Positions 7,364 to 12,504 of a stretch of DNA of 13,607 nt are shown in pieces. Both the position numbers and the translations under genes were made by a program. Positions within the stretch are counted from its first letter, which is position 1. Each line of letters starts with the position of its first letter. Where the stretch lies: positions 1 through 13,607 of the forward strand of contig CAJYBN010000059.1 in NCBI GenBank assembly GCA_913064925.1. Reading direction: 5' to 3'. Source of the stretch: an uncultured Peptococcaceae bacterium. GTDB taxonomy: Bacteria > Bacillota > Desulfotomaculia > Desulfotomaculales > Desulfallaceae. The notes beneath the pieces were generated by a model. That model was not told the DNA's origin, made no database searches, and saw only the letters and a list, made by a program, of their open reading frames with translations.

Positions 7364-7462
7364 GCCCTTGGGCAGGTATTTTTAACTATACGGTTAAATA
7401 TTTTCCGTAAAACGCGGTTTTAAGTGCGCTGAAGGAACGGGGGTGTCGGTTTTACCGCTCGG

Positions 7463-7512
7463 GCCTGGCGGGATAAACAACCATGCCGGGCGATACCAGC
7501 CGGTACCTGGTA
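7463..7512 (+). other. Structured leader (two hairpins) before the MoaD-like gene
   Basis: GCCTGGC (7463-7469) pairs with GCCGGGC (7485-7491) around an A-rich interior. It is followed two bases later by TACCAG (7494-7499) pairing with CTGGTA (7507-7512). A smaller CGGT-TTT-ACCG hairpin lies upstream at 7447-7457. The ribosome site AGGGGGGGAT follows a few bases later. This could be a regulatory leader. I could not match it to the molybdenum-cofactor riboswitch consensus as I know it. Confidence 0.4.
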
Positions 7513-7530
7513 GCTAAAAGGGGGGGATTT

Positions 7531-7815
7531 ATGTCAGGTTTTCGTGTTAAGGTCTTGTTGCTGCCCGTTGAAGAGGAACTAGTCACAGGTATTGAGGTTG
7601 GGGGCGCGGTCGGGCGGCCGCCCAGCTTGCACGGCTTGGTTGAGTACTTGGCGGCCGATTATCCGTTGTTTCGCCGTCATGTTTTAGATGAAAATACAGG
7701 CCTGCTGCGGGAAAACGTAAGGGCGGCGGTCAACGGCAACCTGTGGAATAAGCCCGAAAGCGCCCTGCCTGCGGGCGCAGAGGTGGTGTTTTTCCCGGCT
7801 ATAGCCGGCGGCTGA
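7531..7815 (+). CDS. MoaD/ThiS-family ubiquitin-like sulfur carrier
   Basis: This 94-residue protein has the beta-grasp layout: an opening strand (F-R-V-K-V-L-L-L-P), a helix region (S-L-H-G-L-V-E-Y-L-A-A-D-Y-P), a strand with A-A-V-N-G-N-L and the closing V-V-F-F-P-A-I-A-G-G. The C-terminal Gly-Gly at the very end is where such proteins are adenylated and thiocarboxylated to donate sulfur. MoaD serves molybdopterin synthesis, while relatives serve tungsten enzymes or thiamine; no partner gene (moaE, moeB, aor) is nearby, so the pathway is open. ATG at 7531 has AGGGGGGGAT just upstream; an in-frame ATG at 7483 falls inside the leader hairpins. The hairpin array begins 65 bases after its stop. 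Confidence 0.85.
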   Translation: MSGFRVKVLLLPVEEELVTGIEVGGAVGRPPSLHGLVEYLAADYPLFRRHVLDENTGLLRENVRAAVNGNLWNKPESALPAGAEVVFFPAIAGG

Positions 7816-7894
7816 AAAATGCCTAAAATTGCTAGTAATATTATCTTTTTTTCGGGACACTATATAAATGCAAGGTCCGTAATGGCCGAGCCAA

Positions 7895-7971
7895 GACTGT
7901 TACAGGGTCAAAAAGGCTCTGTAACAGTCGGCCAAAGGTTAATACCGGGTCACAAGGGCTCGGTATTAGCC
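7895..7971 (+). repeat. Two consecutive 35-base Y-type hairpins of the array
   Basis: Hairpin 1 (7895-7929) pairs GACTGTTACA-GGGTC with GGCTC-TGTAACAGTC around AAAAA. Hairpin 2 (7937-7971) pairs GGTTAATACC-GGGTC with GGCTC-GGTATTAGCC around ACAAG. Each has a 15-base-pair stem with a 5-base loop. The inner GGGTC/GGCTC is the same in both, while the outer ten pairs are different sequences that remain fully paired (allowing G-T). Length and loop size are identical. Confidence 0.88.
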
Positions 7972-8003
7972 GGCGGGCAGATCGGTACATGTTCCGGCAG
8001 GCT

Positions 8004-8279
8004 GCATTGCAGTCCGAACGATTGCAATGTGGTCACAAGGGATGTTTACCGGTCGAGCTAAGACTGTTATGGGTACCGAAACAATTTTAACAATTAAACA
8101 CGGATGTTTGATTTGTTTAAAGTTGGTTGGGTTTGTAGCAGTCGAGAGATTGCTGCAGGCTCATTAGGTATCTATAATAGTCGAGCGAAGATCATTATGG
8201 GTATCGTAATGGTCCATGGCAGCCGAAAGGTTGTCATGGGCTACGCAGATACTCATAATGGTTGTAGCGAAGGTCATTA
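8004..8279 (+). repeat. Series of X-type hairpins of the array, several capped by short GNRA-like loops
   Basis: Stems centred on connector X are as follows. 8004-8030 has 11 pairs, loop CGAAC. 8093-8112 has 8 pairs, loop CGGA. 8135-8156 has 9 pairs, loop GAGA. 8174-8198 has 8 of 9 pairs, loop GAGCGAA. 8214-8239 has 11 pairs, extendable to 14, loop GAAA. 8256-8279 has 8 pairs, loop GTAGCGAA. A weaker one at about 8048-8068 has loop GAGCTAA. GAGA and GAAA are stable RNA tetraloops, which fits an RNA acting as a folded molecule. Arms differ between hairpins, but the X core near the loop is shared. Confidence 0.78.
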
Positions 8280-8286
8280 CGGGCTT

Positions 8287-8322
8287 GAAGAAGAAATCCC
8301 CTTCCTTAGTGGAAGGGGATTT
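8287..8322 (-). terminator. Terminator of the zinc-ribbon gene
   Basis: AAATCCCCTTCC pairs perfectly with GGAAGGGGATTT around a 5-base loop (8294-8322). On the minus strand it is followed by CTTCTTC and lies just after the stop of the 8331-8603 gene. It may also stop plus-strand transcripts leaving the hairpin array, although the T tract on that side is poor. Confidence 0.78.
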
Positions 8323-8330
8323 CGTTATGT

Positions 8331-8603
8331 TTAATCAAAAATTTCTTCTATCAGCTTAAATAGCGGGTGCTTTTTTTTCTTATGGTGATAATGTTTGTAG
8401 TAGTGGTGGTGGTACTCCGGGTGCTTCCTGTATAGCTCGTACAGGCTTTCGTGTTCATCTTCGAACTCGCGCGCCAAAGAAATGATTTTTTGCAGTTCTC
8501 CGCGATCCAGCCAAATGCCGTTACAGCGGGGGCATATATCAATCATTACGCCGTATTTGGGTTTTTCCAGCATGTCTATGTGGCAAATGGGGCATTCCTT
8601 CAT
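8331..8603 (-). CDS. TFIIB-type zinc-ribbon protein with His-rich tail
   Basis: The 90-residue soluble protein begins with a zinc ribbon: Cys4-x2-Cys7 and Cys24-x2-Cys27, in the setting C-P-R-C-N-G-I-W-L-D-R-G-E-L that typifies the zf-TFIIB family. Residues about 40-60 are a charged helix. Residues 61-79 are dominated by His, Tyr and Lys (H-H-H-Y-Y-K-H-Y-H-H-K-K-K-K), and the end is a short helix (L-F-K-L-I-E-E-I-F-D). The family's function is not established. The tail could bind metal, which is inference. An AAGGAGGG ribosome site precedes the ATG. It is a monocistronic unit between the hairpin array and the glycosylase gene, transcribed away from the latter. Confidence 0.86.
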   Translation of the reverse strand: MKECPICHIDMLEKPKYGVMIDICPRCNGIWLDRGELQKIISLAREFEDEHESLYELYRKHPEYHHHYYKHYHHKKKKHPLFKLIEEIFD

Positions 8604-8640
8604 GATTTTCCCTCCTTCTCAATATTCATATTTCAATATT

Positions 8641-8666
8641 ATAATAAAATTTAATAATAAAATTTA
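8641..8666. repeat. 13-base perfect tandem duplication in the promoter region
   Basis: ATAATAAAATTTA occurs twice head to tail (8641-8653, 8654-8666) in the AT-rich gap between the divergent zinc-ribbon and glycosylase genes. The unit has the same length as the duplication at 2942. Confidence 0.9.
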
Positions 8667-8717
8667 AGGACTGTGTAAAATTTTTCACTCCTACTCTAAA
8701 TAAAACGAGGTCAAATC

Positions 8718-9302
8718 ATGAAGGAAAAGGCATTGGAAGCATTATACGCACAAATTAAGGGCTGTCGCTGCCAGTGCCCCGGCGAAAGGGAAGGGGCGGG
8801 AGCAACGCGGGATTACGGTAACCCAGATGCCGGAGTGGTTATGCTGGGCGAGGCTCCGGGCAAGGAAGAAATAAAACAAGGAATTCCCTTTGCCGGGCAA
8901 GCCGGGTTCAAATTAAATGAATACCTTCAACTGGCCGGTTTGCAGCGGTCCGACCTTTATATTATCAACACGGTGAAATGTCGTCCTACCAAAAACAACG
9001 GCCGGTCCAACCGCAAGCCCAACCGCTGCGAGATATCATCCTGCGCCCGCTGGCTGGAGGAGGAACTCAAAATCCTCTCGCCGCGGGTGATAATCACCCT
9101 GGGTGACATTGCGCTGAAGCAGTTTGCGGGCAATTCCATGCGTATTAGTGACTATCACGGTCGGCCGCTGGTCAGGCAGCAGACCCTGGTATTTCCCCTT
9201 TACCACCCGGCTGCTGTCATATACCGGCGGGCGCTGGATAAGGTCATGGCTGAGGATTTTGTGAAGCTGGGGCGCTGGTTGGCCCAGATCAAGCCAAGTT
9301 GA
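8718..9302 (+). CDS. Uracil-DNA glycosylase, family 4-like (iron-sulfur)
   Basis: This 194-residue repair enzyme would remove uracil from DNA. G-E-A-P-G at residues 44-48 is the water-activating and uracil-pocket motif of family 4; G-I-P-F-A-G-Q-A-G follows, and H-P-A-A (163-166) is the second active-site motif. Cys88 and Cys104, 15 residues apart, match the second half of the family's [4Fe-4S] ligand set. The first half is odd: the usual Cys-x2-Cys is replaced by Cys16-x-Cys18-x-Cys20, so cluster geometry may differ. Start ATG has CGAGGT upstream, a moderate site. It is a single gene with its own terminator at 9337. It could be a diverged family 4/5 member rather than a standard one. Confidence 0.88.
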   Translation: MKEKALEALYAQIKGCRCQCPGEREGAGATRDYGNPDAGVVMLGEAPGKEEIKQGIPFAGQAGFKLNEYLQLAGLQRSDLYIINTVKCRPTKNNGRSNRKPNRCEISSCARWLEEELKILSPRVIITLGDIALKQFAGNSMRISDYHGRPLVRQQTLVFPLYHPAAVIYRRALDKVMAEDFVKLGRWLAQIKPS

Positions 9303-9336
9303 CTGAGCTGTCTGGCGGGCGTTGCTGTTATTTATC

Positions 9337-9361
9337 GCGGTACCGGGTACCGCATTTTTTT
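9337..9361 (+). terminator. Terminator of the glycosylase gene
   Basis: GCGGTAC-CGG-GTACCGC is followed by A and seven T residues. It lies 35 bases after the stop codon. Confidence 0.9.
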
Positions 9362-9483
9362 ATGTACCGGCCCAGGCGGAATCCATAAAAAGTATTGTTT
9401 AATATTCTTTTTTAAATAAATTAAATAAATAATAGTGATAAAGGTATTTTATATATAAGCCTAGAATATCATTCTTGCAAAGG

Positions 9484-9503
9484 CAGGGGATTGTTCCCCG
9501 CTG
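9484..9503 (+). other. Hairpin in the yedE leader
   Basis: CAGGGG pairs with CCCC-G-CTG around ATTGTT, one bulged base. Downstream GGGTC (9504-9508 region) can pair with GAACCC near 9529, and GCT/AGC pairs lie closer to the ribosome site, so the 100 bases before yedE could fold. The part at 9362-9475 is AT-rich with no feature I can support. A regulatory role is inference. Confidence 0.3.
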
Positions 9504-9578
9504 GGTCACCTATGTTTATTTTATGTCGAACCCGTCAATGCGAGCTGCAAAACACTTTAGCAAGGAGGTTGAGTTAAC

Positions 9579-10661
9579 GTGAAGTCAAAGCGCTGGCTGG
9601 TTGCTGCTACCGGGGGGATATTGGGACTGATGGCGGTGATCCTAGTGCAGATGGGCAACCCGCCCAACATGGGCTACTGCATAGCCTGTTTTCTACGGGA
9701 CATTGCCGGCGGGCTCGGTTTTCACCGCGCCGCCCCCGTGCAGTACGTAAGGCCGGAAATATTAGGCCTTGTACTGGGAGCATTCATTGCTTCCCGGTTT
9801 ACGGGAGAGTTTAGAGCCATAGGCGGCTCCAGTCCCTTTACCCGCTTTGCCTTGGGTTTTTGGGCTATGATAGGTATGCTTGTCTTCTTGGGCTGCCCTG
9901 TTAGGCTCGTTTTGCGGTTAGCCGGCGGCGACTTTAATGCCGGCGTCGGACTGTTGGGACTTGTGGCGGGGGTGATTGTCGGCGTACGCTTTTTAAAGTC
10001 GGGTTTTAGCCTGGGCCGCGCCGTTCCCCAAAAAAGCGCCAACGGGTACGTTTTCACCGGGTTCGTGGGGCTGGTGCTGGTGCTACTACTGGCGCTGCCG
10101 TCGCTCCTGTTTTTCAGCGAGAAAGGTCCGGGGGCTATGCACGCTCCCCTGCTGGTTTCACTGGTGTTTGGCCTGATTGCCGGTTTTTTGGCGCAGCGCT
10201 CCCGGCTGTGTATGATCGGAGGAATCAGAGACTACATATTTTTTCGGGACGCTCACCTGTTGTACGGGTTTGCGGCCGTATTCGCCTTGGCCTTGGCGGG
10301 GAACCTGACGGTGGGAGCTTTTAAAGTGGGATTTGCGGGGCAGCCGGTGGCCCATGTCGATGGCTTGTGGAATTTTCTCGGCATGACCTTGGCCGGCTGG
10401 GCGTCGGTATTGCTGGGCGGCTGTCCTTTGAGGCAGCTGGTGGCCGCTGCGGAAGGTAATACCGACAGCGCCGTAACCATTGCCGGTTTTGTGGCCGGCG
10501 CGGCTGCAGCCCACAACTTCGGGCTTGCCGCCAGTCCGGCCGGAGTGCCCGTTGCCGGGCAAGTGGCGGTAATTTTGGGACTGGTTATAGTTTTGATTTT
10601 GAGTTTCGCAAACTGCCCCGCGGCGGTAAAAGGAGGTGTCGCCGTTGGAAAAGGAAGTTGA
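9579..10661 (+). CDS. yedE: YedE-type selenium/sulfur transport membrane protein (YeeE/YedE family)
   Basis: The 360-residue membrane protein has about nine or ten hydrophobic segments in two homologous halves. The first half has G-N-P-P-N-M-G-Y-C-I-A-C-F-L-R-D-I-A-G (Cys34, Cys37) and F-L-G-C-P-V-R. The second half has R-S-R-L-C-M-I-G-G-I-R-D and L-G-G-C-P-L-R-Q-L. Such paired cysteine sites conduct thiosulfate in the YeeE branch. The first motif is typical of the branch co-occurring with selenium-utilisation genes, in which YedE is a putative selenium transporter; the substrate here is inferred. GTG start with AAGGAGG nine bases upstream. It overlaps the downstream tusA-like gene by 17 bases, so both act together. 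Confidence 0.88.
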   Translation: MKSKRWLVAATGGILGLMAVILVQMGNPPNMGYCIACFLRDIAGGLGFHRAAPVQYVRPEILGLVLGAFIASRFTGEFRAIGGSSPFTRFALGFWAMIGMLVFLGCPVRLVLRLAGGDFNAGVGLLGLVAGVIVGVRFLKSGFSLGRAVPQKSANGYVFTGFVGLVLVLLLALPSLLFFSEKGPGAMHAPLLVSLVFGLIAGFLAQRSRLCMIGGIRDYIFFRDAHLLYGFAAVFALALAGNLTVGAFKVGFAGQPVAHVDGLWNFLGMTLAGWASVLLGGCPLRQLVAAAEGNTDSAVTIAGFVAGAAAAHNFGLAASPAGVPVAGQVAVILGLVIVLILSFANCPAAVKGGVAVGKGS

Positions 10662-10857
10662 TGCCCGGGGGCTGTTGTGTCCTGAACCCGTTTTACTTAC
10701 CAAGCAGGTACTGGACGCCGTGCCGGGCGGTATCGTCAAGGTCCTGGTGAGCAACGCGGCCGCCCGGGAAAACGTATCGCGGCTGGCGGAAAACCGGGGA
10801 TGGCGGGTGGAGGTTTCTCGGCAAAATGAAGACTTTTTGCTGGTATTACAAAAATGA
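10645..10857 (+). CDS. TusA/YedF-like sulfur (selenium) carrier protein
   Basis: This 70-residue protein has the TusA/SirA fold: V-D-A-R-G-L-L-C-P-E-P-V-L-L-T-K with the persulfide-forming Cys12 in the C-P-x-P motif, a middle strand (I-V-K-V-L-V-S-N) and a final helix-strand. TusA-like proteins pass sulfur, and possibly selenium, as a persulfide on that cysteine. TTG at 10645 was chosen because AGGAGG lies eight bases upstream; GTG at 10636 would sit on the ribosome site. It overlaps yedE, so the pair probably imports and carries one species. YedF proteins often carry a DsrE-like C-terminal domain; here the protein ends after the TusA domain. Confidence 0.88.
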   Translation: MEKEVDARGLLCPEPVLLTKQVLDAVPGGIVKVLVSNAAARENVSRLAENRGWRVEVSRQNEDFLLVLQK

Positions 10858-10864
10858 CGCAACA

Positions 10865-10896
10865 GCGGCGATGTGATTACTCGCCGCCATTTTTTA
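10865..10896 (+). terminator. Terminator of the yedE-tusA operon
   Basis: GCGGCGA pairs with TCGCCGC around a 9-base loop, followed by CATTTTTTATTT, beginning seven bases after the stop codon. Confidence 0.88.
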
Positions 10897-10934
10897 TTTA
10901 GTTAGTTTCGCAGGCAACTGCGGGCGCCTGATTA

Positions 10935-10963
10935 TTGACAGGCCTTATGAGCAATATTAATAT
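10935..10963 (+). promoter_or_regulatory. Strong sigma-A promoter of the cfa remnant
   Basis: Perfect TTGACA (10935-10940), 17-base spacer and TAATAT (10958-10963), 39 bases before the TTG of the remnant coding region. Confidence 0.72.
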
Positions 10964-11002
10964 TATAAGCAACTTTTTCTTATTCTTATTGGGGTGCTTT
11001 CA

Positions 11003-11298
11003 TTGAAAAAACAACTCCTTCATTCCTTTTTTTCCCGGGTGACCGGCGGCGCGTTTAGCAGGTCGAAAGCCTGCGCATGCATTATGCTATGACCGTGGAC
11101 CGGTGGTACGAAAATTTCCGCCGCCACGTCGATGCCGTGGAGAAAAAGTTCGGCAGGCGGTTTGTGCGCATGTGGAGCTTGTACTTGTGCAGCTGCGCCG
11201 CTTCCTTTAGGGTGTCGGGTTTAAATGTCCACCAGATATTGTTTTCCAAAGGCTTAAACAATAACCTGCCCTTGACGCTGGAATACGTTTACGTTTGA
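11003..11298 (+). pseudogene. cfa: Cyclopropane-fatty-acyl-phospholipid synthase remnant with internal deletion
   Basis: The 3' part (about 11062-11298) encodes the conserved end of the enzyme: E-S-L-R-M-H-Y-A-M-T-V-D-R-W-Y-E-N-F, F-V-R-M-W-S-L-Y-L, A-A-S-F-R-V-S-G-L and H-Q-I-L-F-S-K-G-L-N-N. The intact enzyme has about 380-400 residues and methylates membrane lipid double bonds with S-adenosylmethionine. The 5' part, from TTG at 11003 behind a GGGGTG ribosome site, reads M-K-K-Q-L-L-H-S-F-F-S-R-V-T-G-G-A-F-S, resembling the start of such enzymes. It shifts frame near 11060 and stops at 11090-11092. The methyltransferase core, roughly 300 residues, is missing. The C-terminal match is strong; the 5' piece is inference. 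The product cannot be active. Confidence 0.78.
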
Positions 11299-11312
11299 GC
11301 TGCCAGTAAAGA

Positions 11313-11724
11313 TTACTTTCCGGTTGCGGCGCCCCACCTGTCCAGCCGGTCGTGAATTTTTTCAAACAACAGCCCGACGGCGAACCACAGCGGTGCCATG
11401 TCCAGCCGAATCAGCCCGTAGACTTGCCAGCCGTCGCGGTAAATCCAGGGGGTGGTTCCCACCAATAGGCGCAACAAACCGCCCGTTGTCAATTCCAGCG
11501 CCCAGATGACCAGCACCCAGACCGTGGCCTCGGGCATACCAGTGCAGGGAGCGCATGGCGTCATGCAAAGGTTCCAAGAAAACAGCCAGCCCGTATATGG
11601 GAAACATCCACAGGTAGGTGTGCGCCGTCAAGCGCGGGTTTCCGTTAAAAAAGGACCCCAGGCCGGTCCATAGTATCTCCATGTTCCAGCCCAGCAGTCC
11701 GTAGACTATGAACCTGGTAAGCAT
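11313..11724 (-). pseudogene. Frameshifted small membrane protein (putative ABC-transporter type IV / CmpB-like family)
   Basis: Two overlapping minus-strand frames make one protein of about 137 residues. The first (from ATG 11724) reads M-L-T-R-F-I-V-Y-G-L-L-G-W-N-M-E-I-L-W-T-G-L-G, then T-Y-L-W-M-F-P-I-Y-G-L-A-V-F-L-E-P. The second continues T-V-W-V-L-V-I-W-A-L-E-L-T-T-G and W-Y-R/Y-G-L-I-R-L-D-M-A-P-L-W-F, ending at 11313. The switch lies around 11530-11550 and needs a single-base indel. The layout, with G-W-x-x-E at the start and W-A-L-E-x-x-T-G in the middle, fits the family named putative ABC-transporter type IV, whose function is poorly known. Start has no good ribosome site. A sequencing error cannot be excluded. 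Confidence 0.7.
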
Positions 11725-11841
11725 ATTCTTATTTTGCGCGGGGCTGGGTGTAATATAGAACCAATAAAAGTAAATTAAAGAAAATTATGTTTTTCGGGCA
11801 CTGCTTGACGCGGTGTCAAGAGGTGAAAGGGGATAGAGAAA

Positions 11842-12261
11842 TTGGTGTCGGAAAAGTTATACGAAGATATTCATGTGGGGGATAAGGCCAGTTTTTCTAA
11901 AACCATTACGGAGTATGATATTTATGCATTTGCTGGCATAACCGGAGATTTTAATCCTCTGCACGTTGATGAACAATTTGCCTCGCAAACGCGCTTTAAG
12001 AAACGCATCGCCCACGGTATGCTGAGTGCGTCCTTGATATCCACCGTGCTGGGAACCGCCTTGCCCGGCAGAAATACCATCTACCTGGAGCAGGAAATAA
12101 AATTTACGGCACCGGTTTATATCGGAGACACGCTGACTGCGGAGGTTTGCGTTACCGGCAAAGATGATAACAGACGCATAATAACGTTGCAGACGACGGT
12201 ATGTAACCAGGAAGGAAAGTTGGTGGTAGAAGGCCGGGCCAAGGTAATGAAAACGAGGTAA
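11842..12261 (+). CDS. MaoC-family dehydratase ((R)-specific enoyl-CoA hydratase-like)
   Basis: This 139-residue protein has the single hot-dog fold of PhaJ-type hydratases, which add water to trans-2-enoyl-CoA to give (R)-3-hydroxyacyl-CoA. The hydratase motif is complete: A-G-I-T-G-D-F-N-P-L-H-V-D-E with catalytic Asp36 and His41, followed by F-K-K-R-I-A-H-G-M-L. The later Y-L-E-Q-E-I-K-F-T-A-P-V-Y-I-G-D-T-L strand is typical. TTG at 11842 lies about nine bases after AAAGGGG; GTG at 11845 is also possible and changes one residue. It is a single gene with no fatty-acid or polyhydroxyalkanoate genes nearby, so the physiological substrate is open. It shares the hairpin at 12271 with the convergent small gene. 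Confidence 0.88.
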   Translation: MVSEKLYEDIHVGDKASFSKTITEYDIYAFAGITGDFNPLHVDEQFASQTRFKKRIAHGMLSASLISTVLGTALPGRNTIYLEQEIKFTAPVYIGDTLTAEVCVTGKDDNRRIITLQTTVCNQEGKLVVEGRAKVMKTR

Positions 12262-12270
12262 AAATTGAAA

Positions 12271-12296
12271 AGGGCAACGGCATAAAGCCGGTGCCC
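12271..12296. terminator. Shared terminator between the maoC-type gene and the small membrane-protein gene
   Basis: AGGGC-AA-CGGC-ATAAA-GCCG-GT-GCCCT forms a stem with an internal mismatch pair. On the minus strand it is followed by TTTTCAATTTTT, a good U tract. On the plus strand the tail is weaker (GTTATCATT). Confidence 0.75.
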
Positions 12297-12301
12297 TGTT
12301 A

Positions 12302-12472
12302 TCATTCCGTTTTGACCGTTGTGGTGCGGAACATATCCAGAATACCAAGCAATATGTGGGCCAGGCCGAATCCCAGTATGCCTGCCCCCCACATACCGCC
12401 CACGTACCAACCGATGAGGACGACAACCACGCCTATGCCCGCAACAATCCAGCTAATGGTATTACGTTGCAA
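12302..12472 (-). CDS. 56-residue small membrane protein
   Basis: On the minus strand AGGAGG is followed eight bases later by TTG and an open frame of 56 codons ending at TGA (12304-12302). It has two hydrophobic segments (about residues 6-24 and 29-46) separated by a Gly-Gly-Met-Trp-Gly turn, and a short polar tail (R-T-T-T-V-K-T-E). I do not recognise a family. The ribosome site, the TTG and the terminator after it support a real gene. It begins 32 bases after the stop of the RND fragment on the same strand, so it is probably cotranscribed with it; a role with the pump is speculative. Confidence 0.68.
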   Translation of the reverse strand: MQRNTISWIVAGIGVVVVLIGWYVGGMWGAGILGFGLAHILLGILDMFRTTTVKTE

Positions 12473-12504
12473 TAAGACCGCCTCCTGTTTACATAAGGTT
12501 ATTA

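Larger units (their letters stand above)
7880..8285 (+). repeat. Tandem array of about ten degenerate ~41-base hairpin units; candidate structured RNA
   Basis: Conserved connector X (type AGTCGAGCGAAGAT) recurs at about 7884, 7926, 7968, 8011, 8051, 8098, 8140, 8179, 8221 and 8261, giving steps of 42, 42, 43, 40, 47, 42, 39, 42 and 40. Between X copies lies connector Y (type GGGTCACAAGGGCTC), clear in some units and eroded in others. The arms between connectors vary in sequence, yet many pairs stay complementary. Short frames inside (7819-8061, 8104-8334) have no plausible product or ribosome site, and a 41-base period shifts frame at every unit. Unlike CRISPR, no unit is exact. I do not know the family. 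Strand is shown as plus because the gene upstream is plus; transcription is unproven. Confidence 0.72.

Noticed and set aside
7390..7530. Molybdenum-cofactor riboswitch before the MoaD-like gene.
   Set aside because: Stems are present but the conserved nucleotides I know for that family are not recognisable; kept only as an unassigned structured leader.
7880..8285. CRISPR array.
   Set aside because: Units are degenerate, conserved parts are short and split in two, and the variable parts are arms of hairpins rather than free spacers; no cas genes in the window.
7819..8334. Two plus-strand frames (7819-8061 and 8104-8334) across the hairpin array, one with a repeated G-x-K-G-S-V peptide.
   Set aside because: No ribosome site, no plausible product, and the peptide repeat is a by-product of the DNA repeats, whose ~41-base period changes frame each unit.
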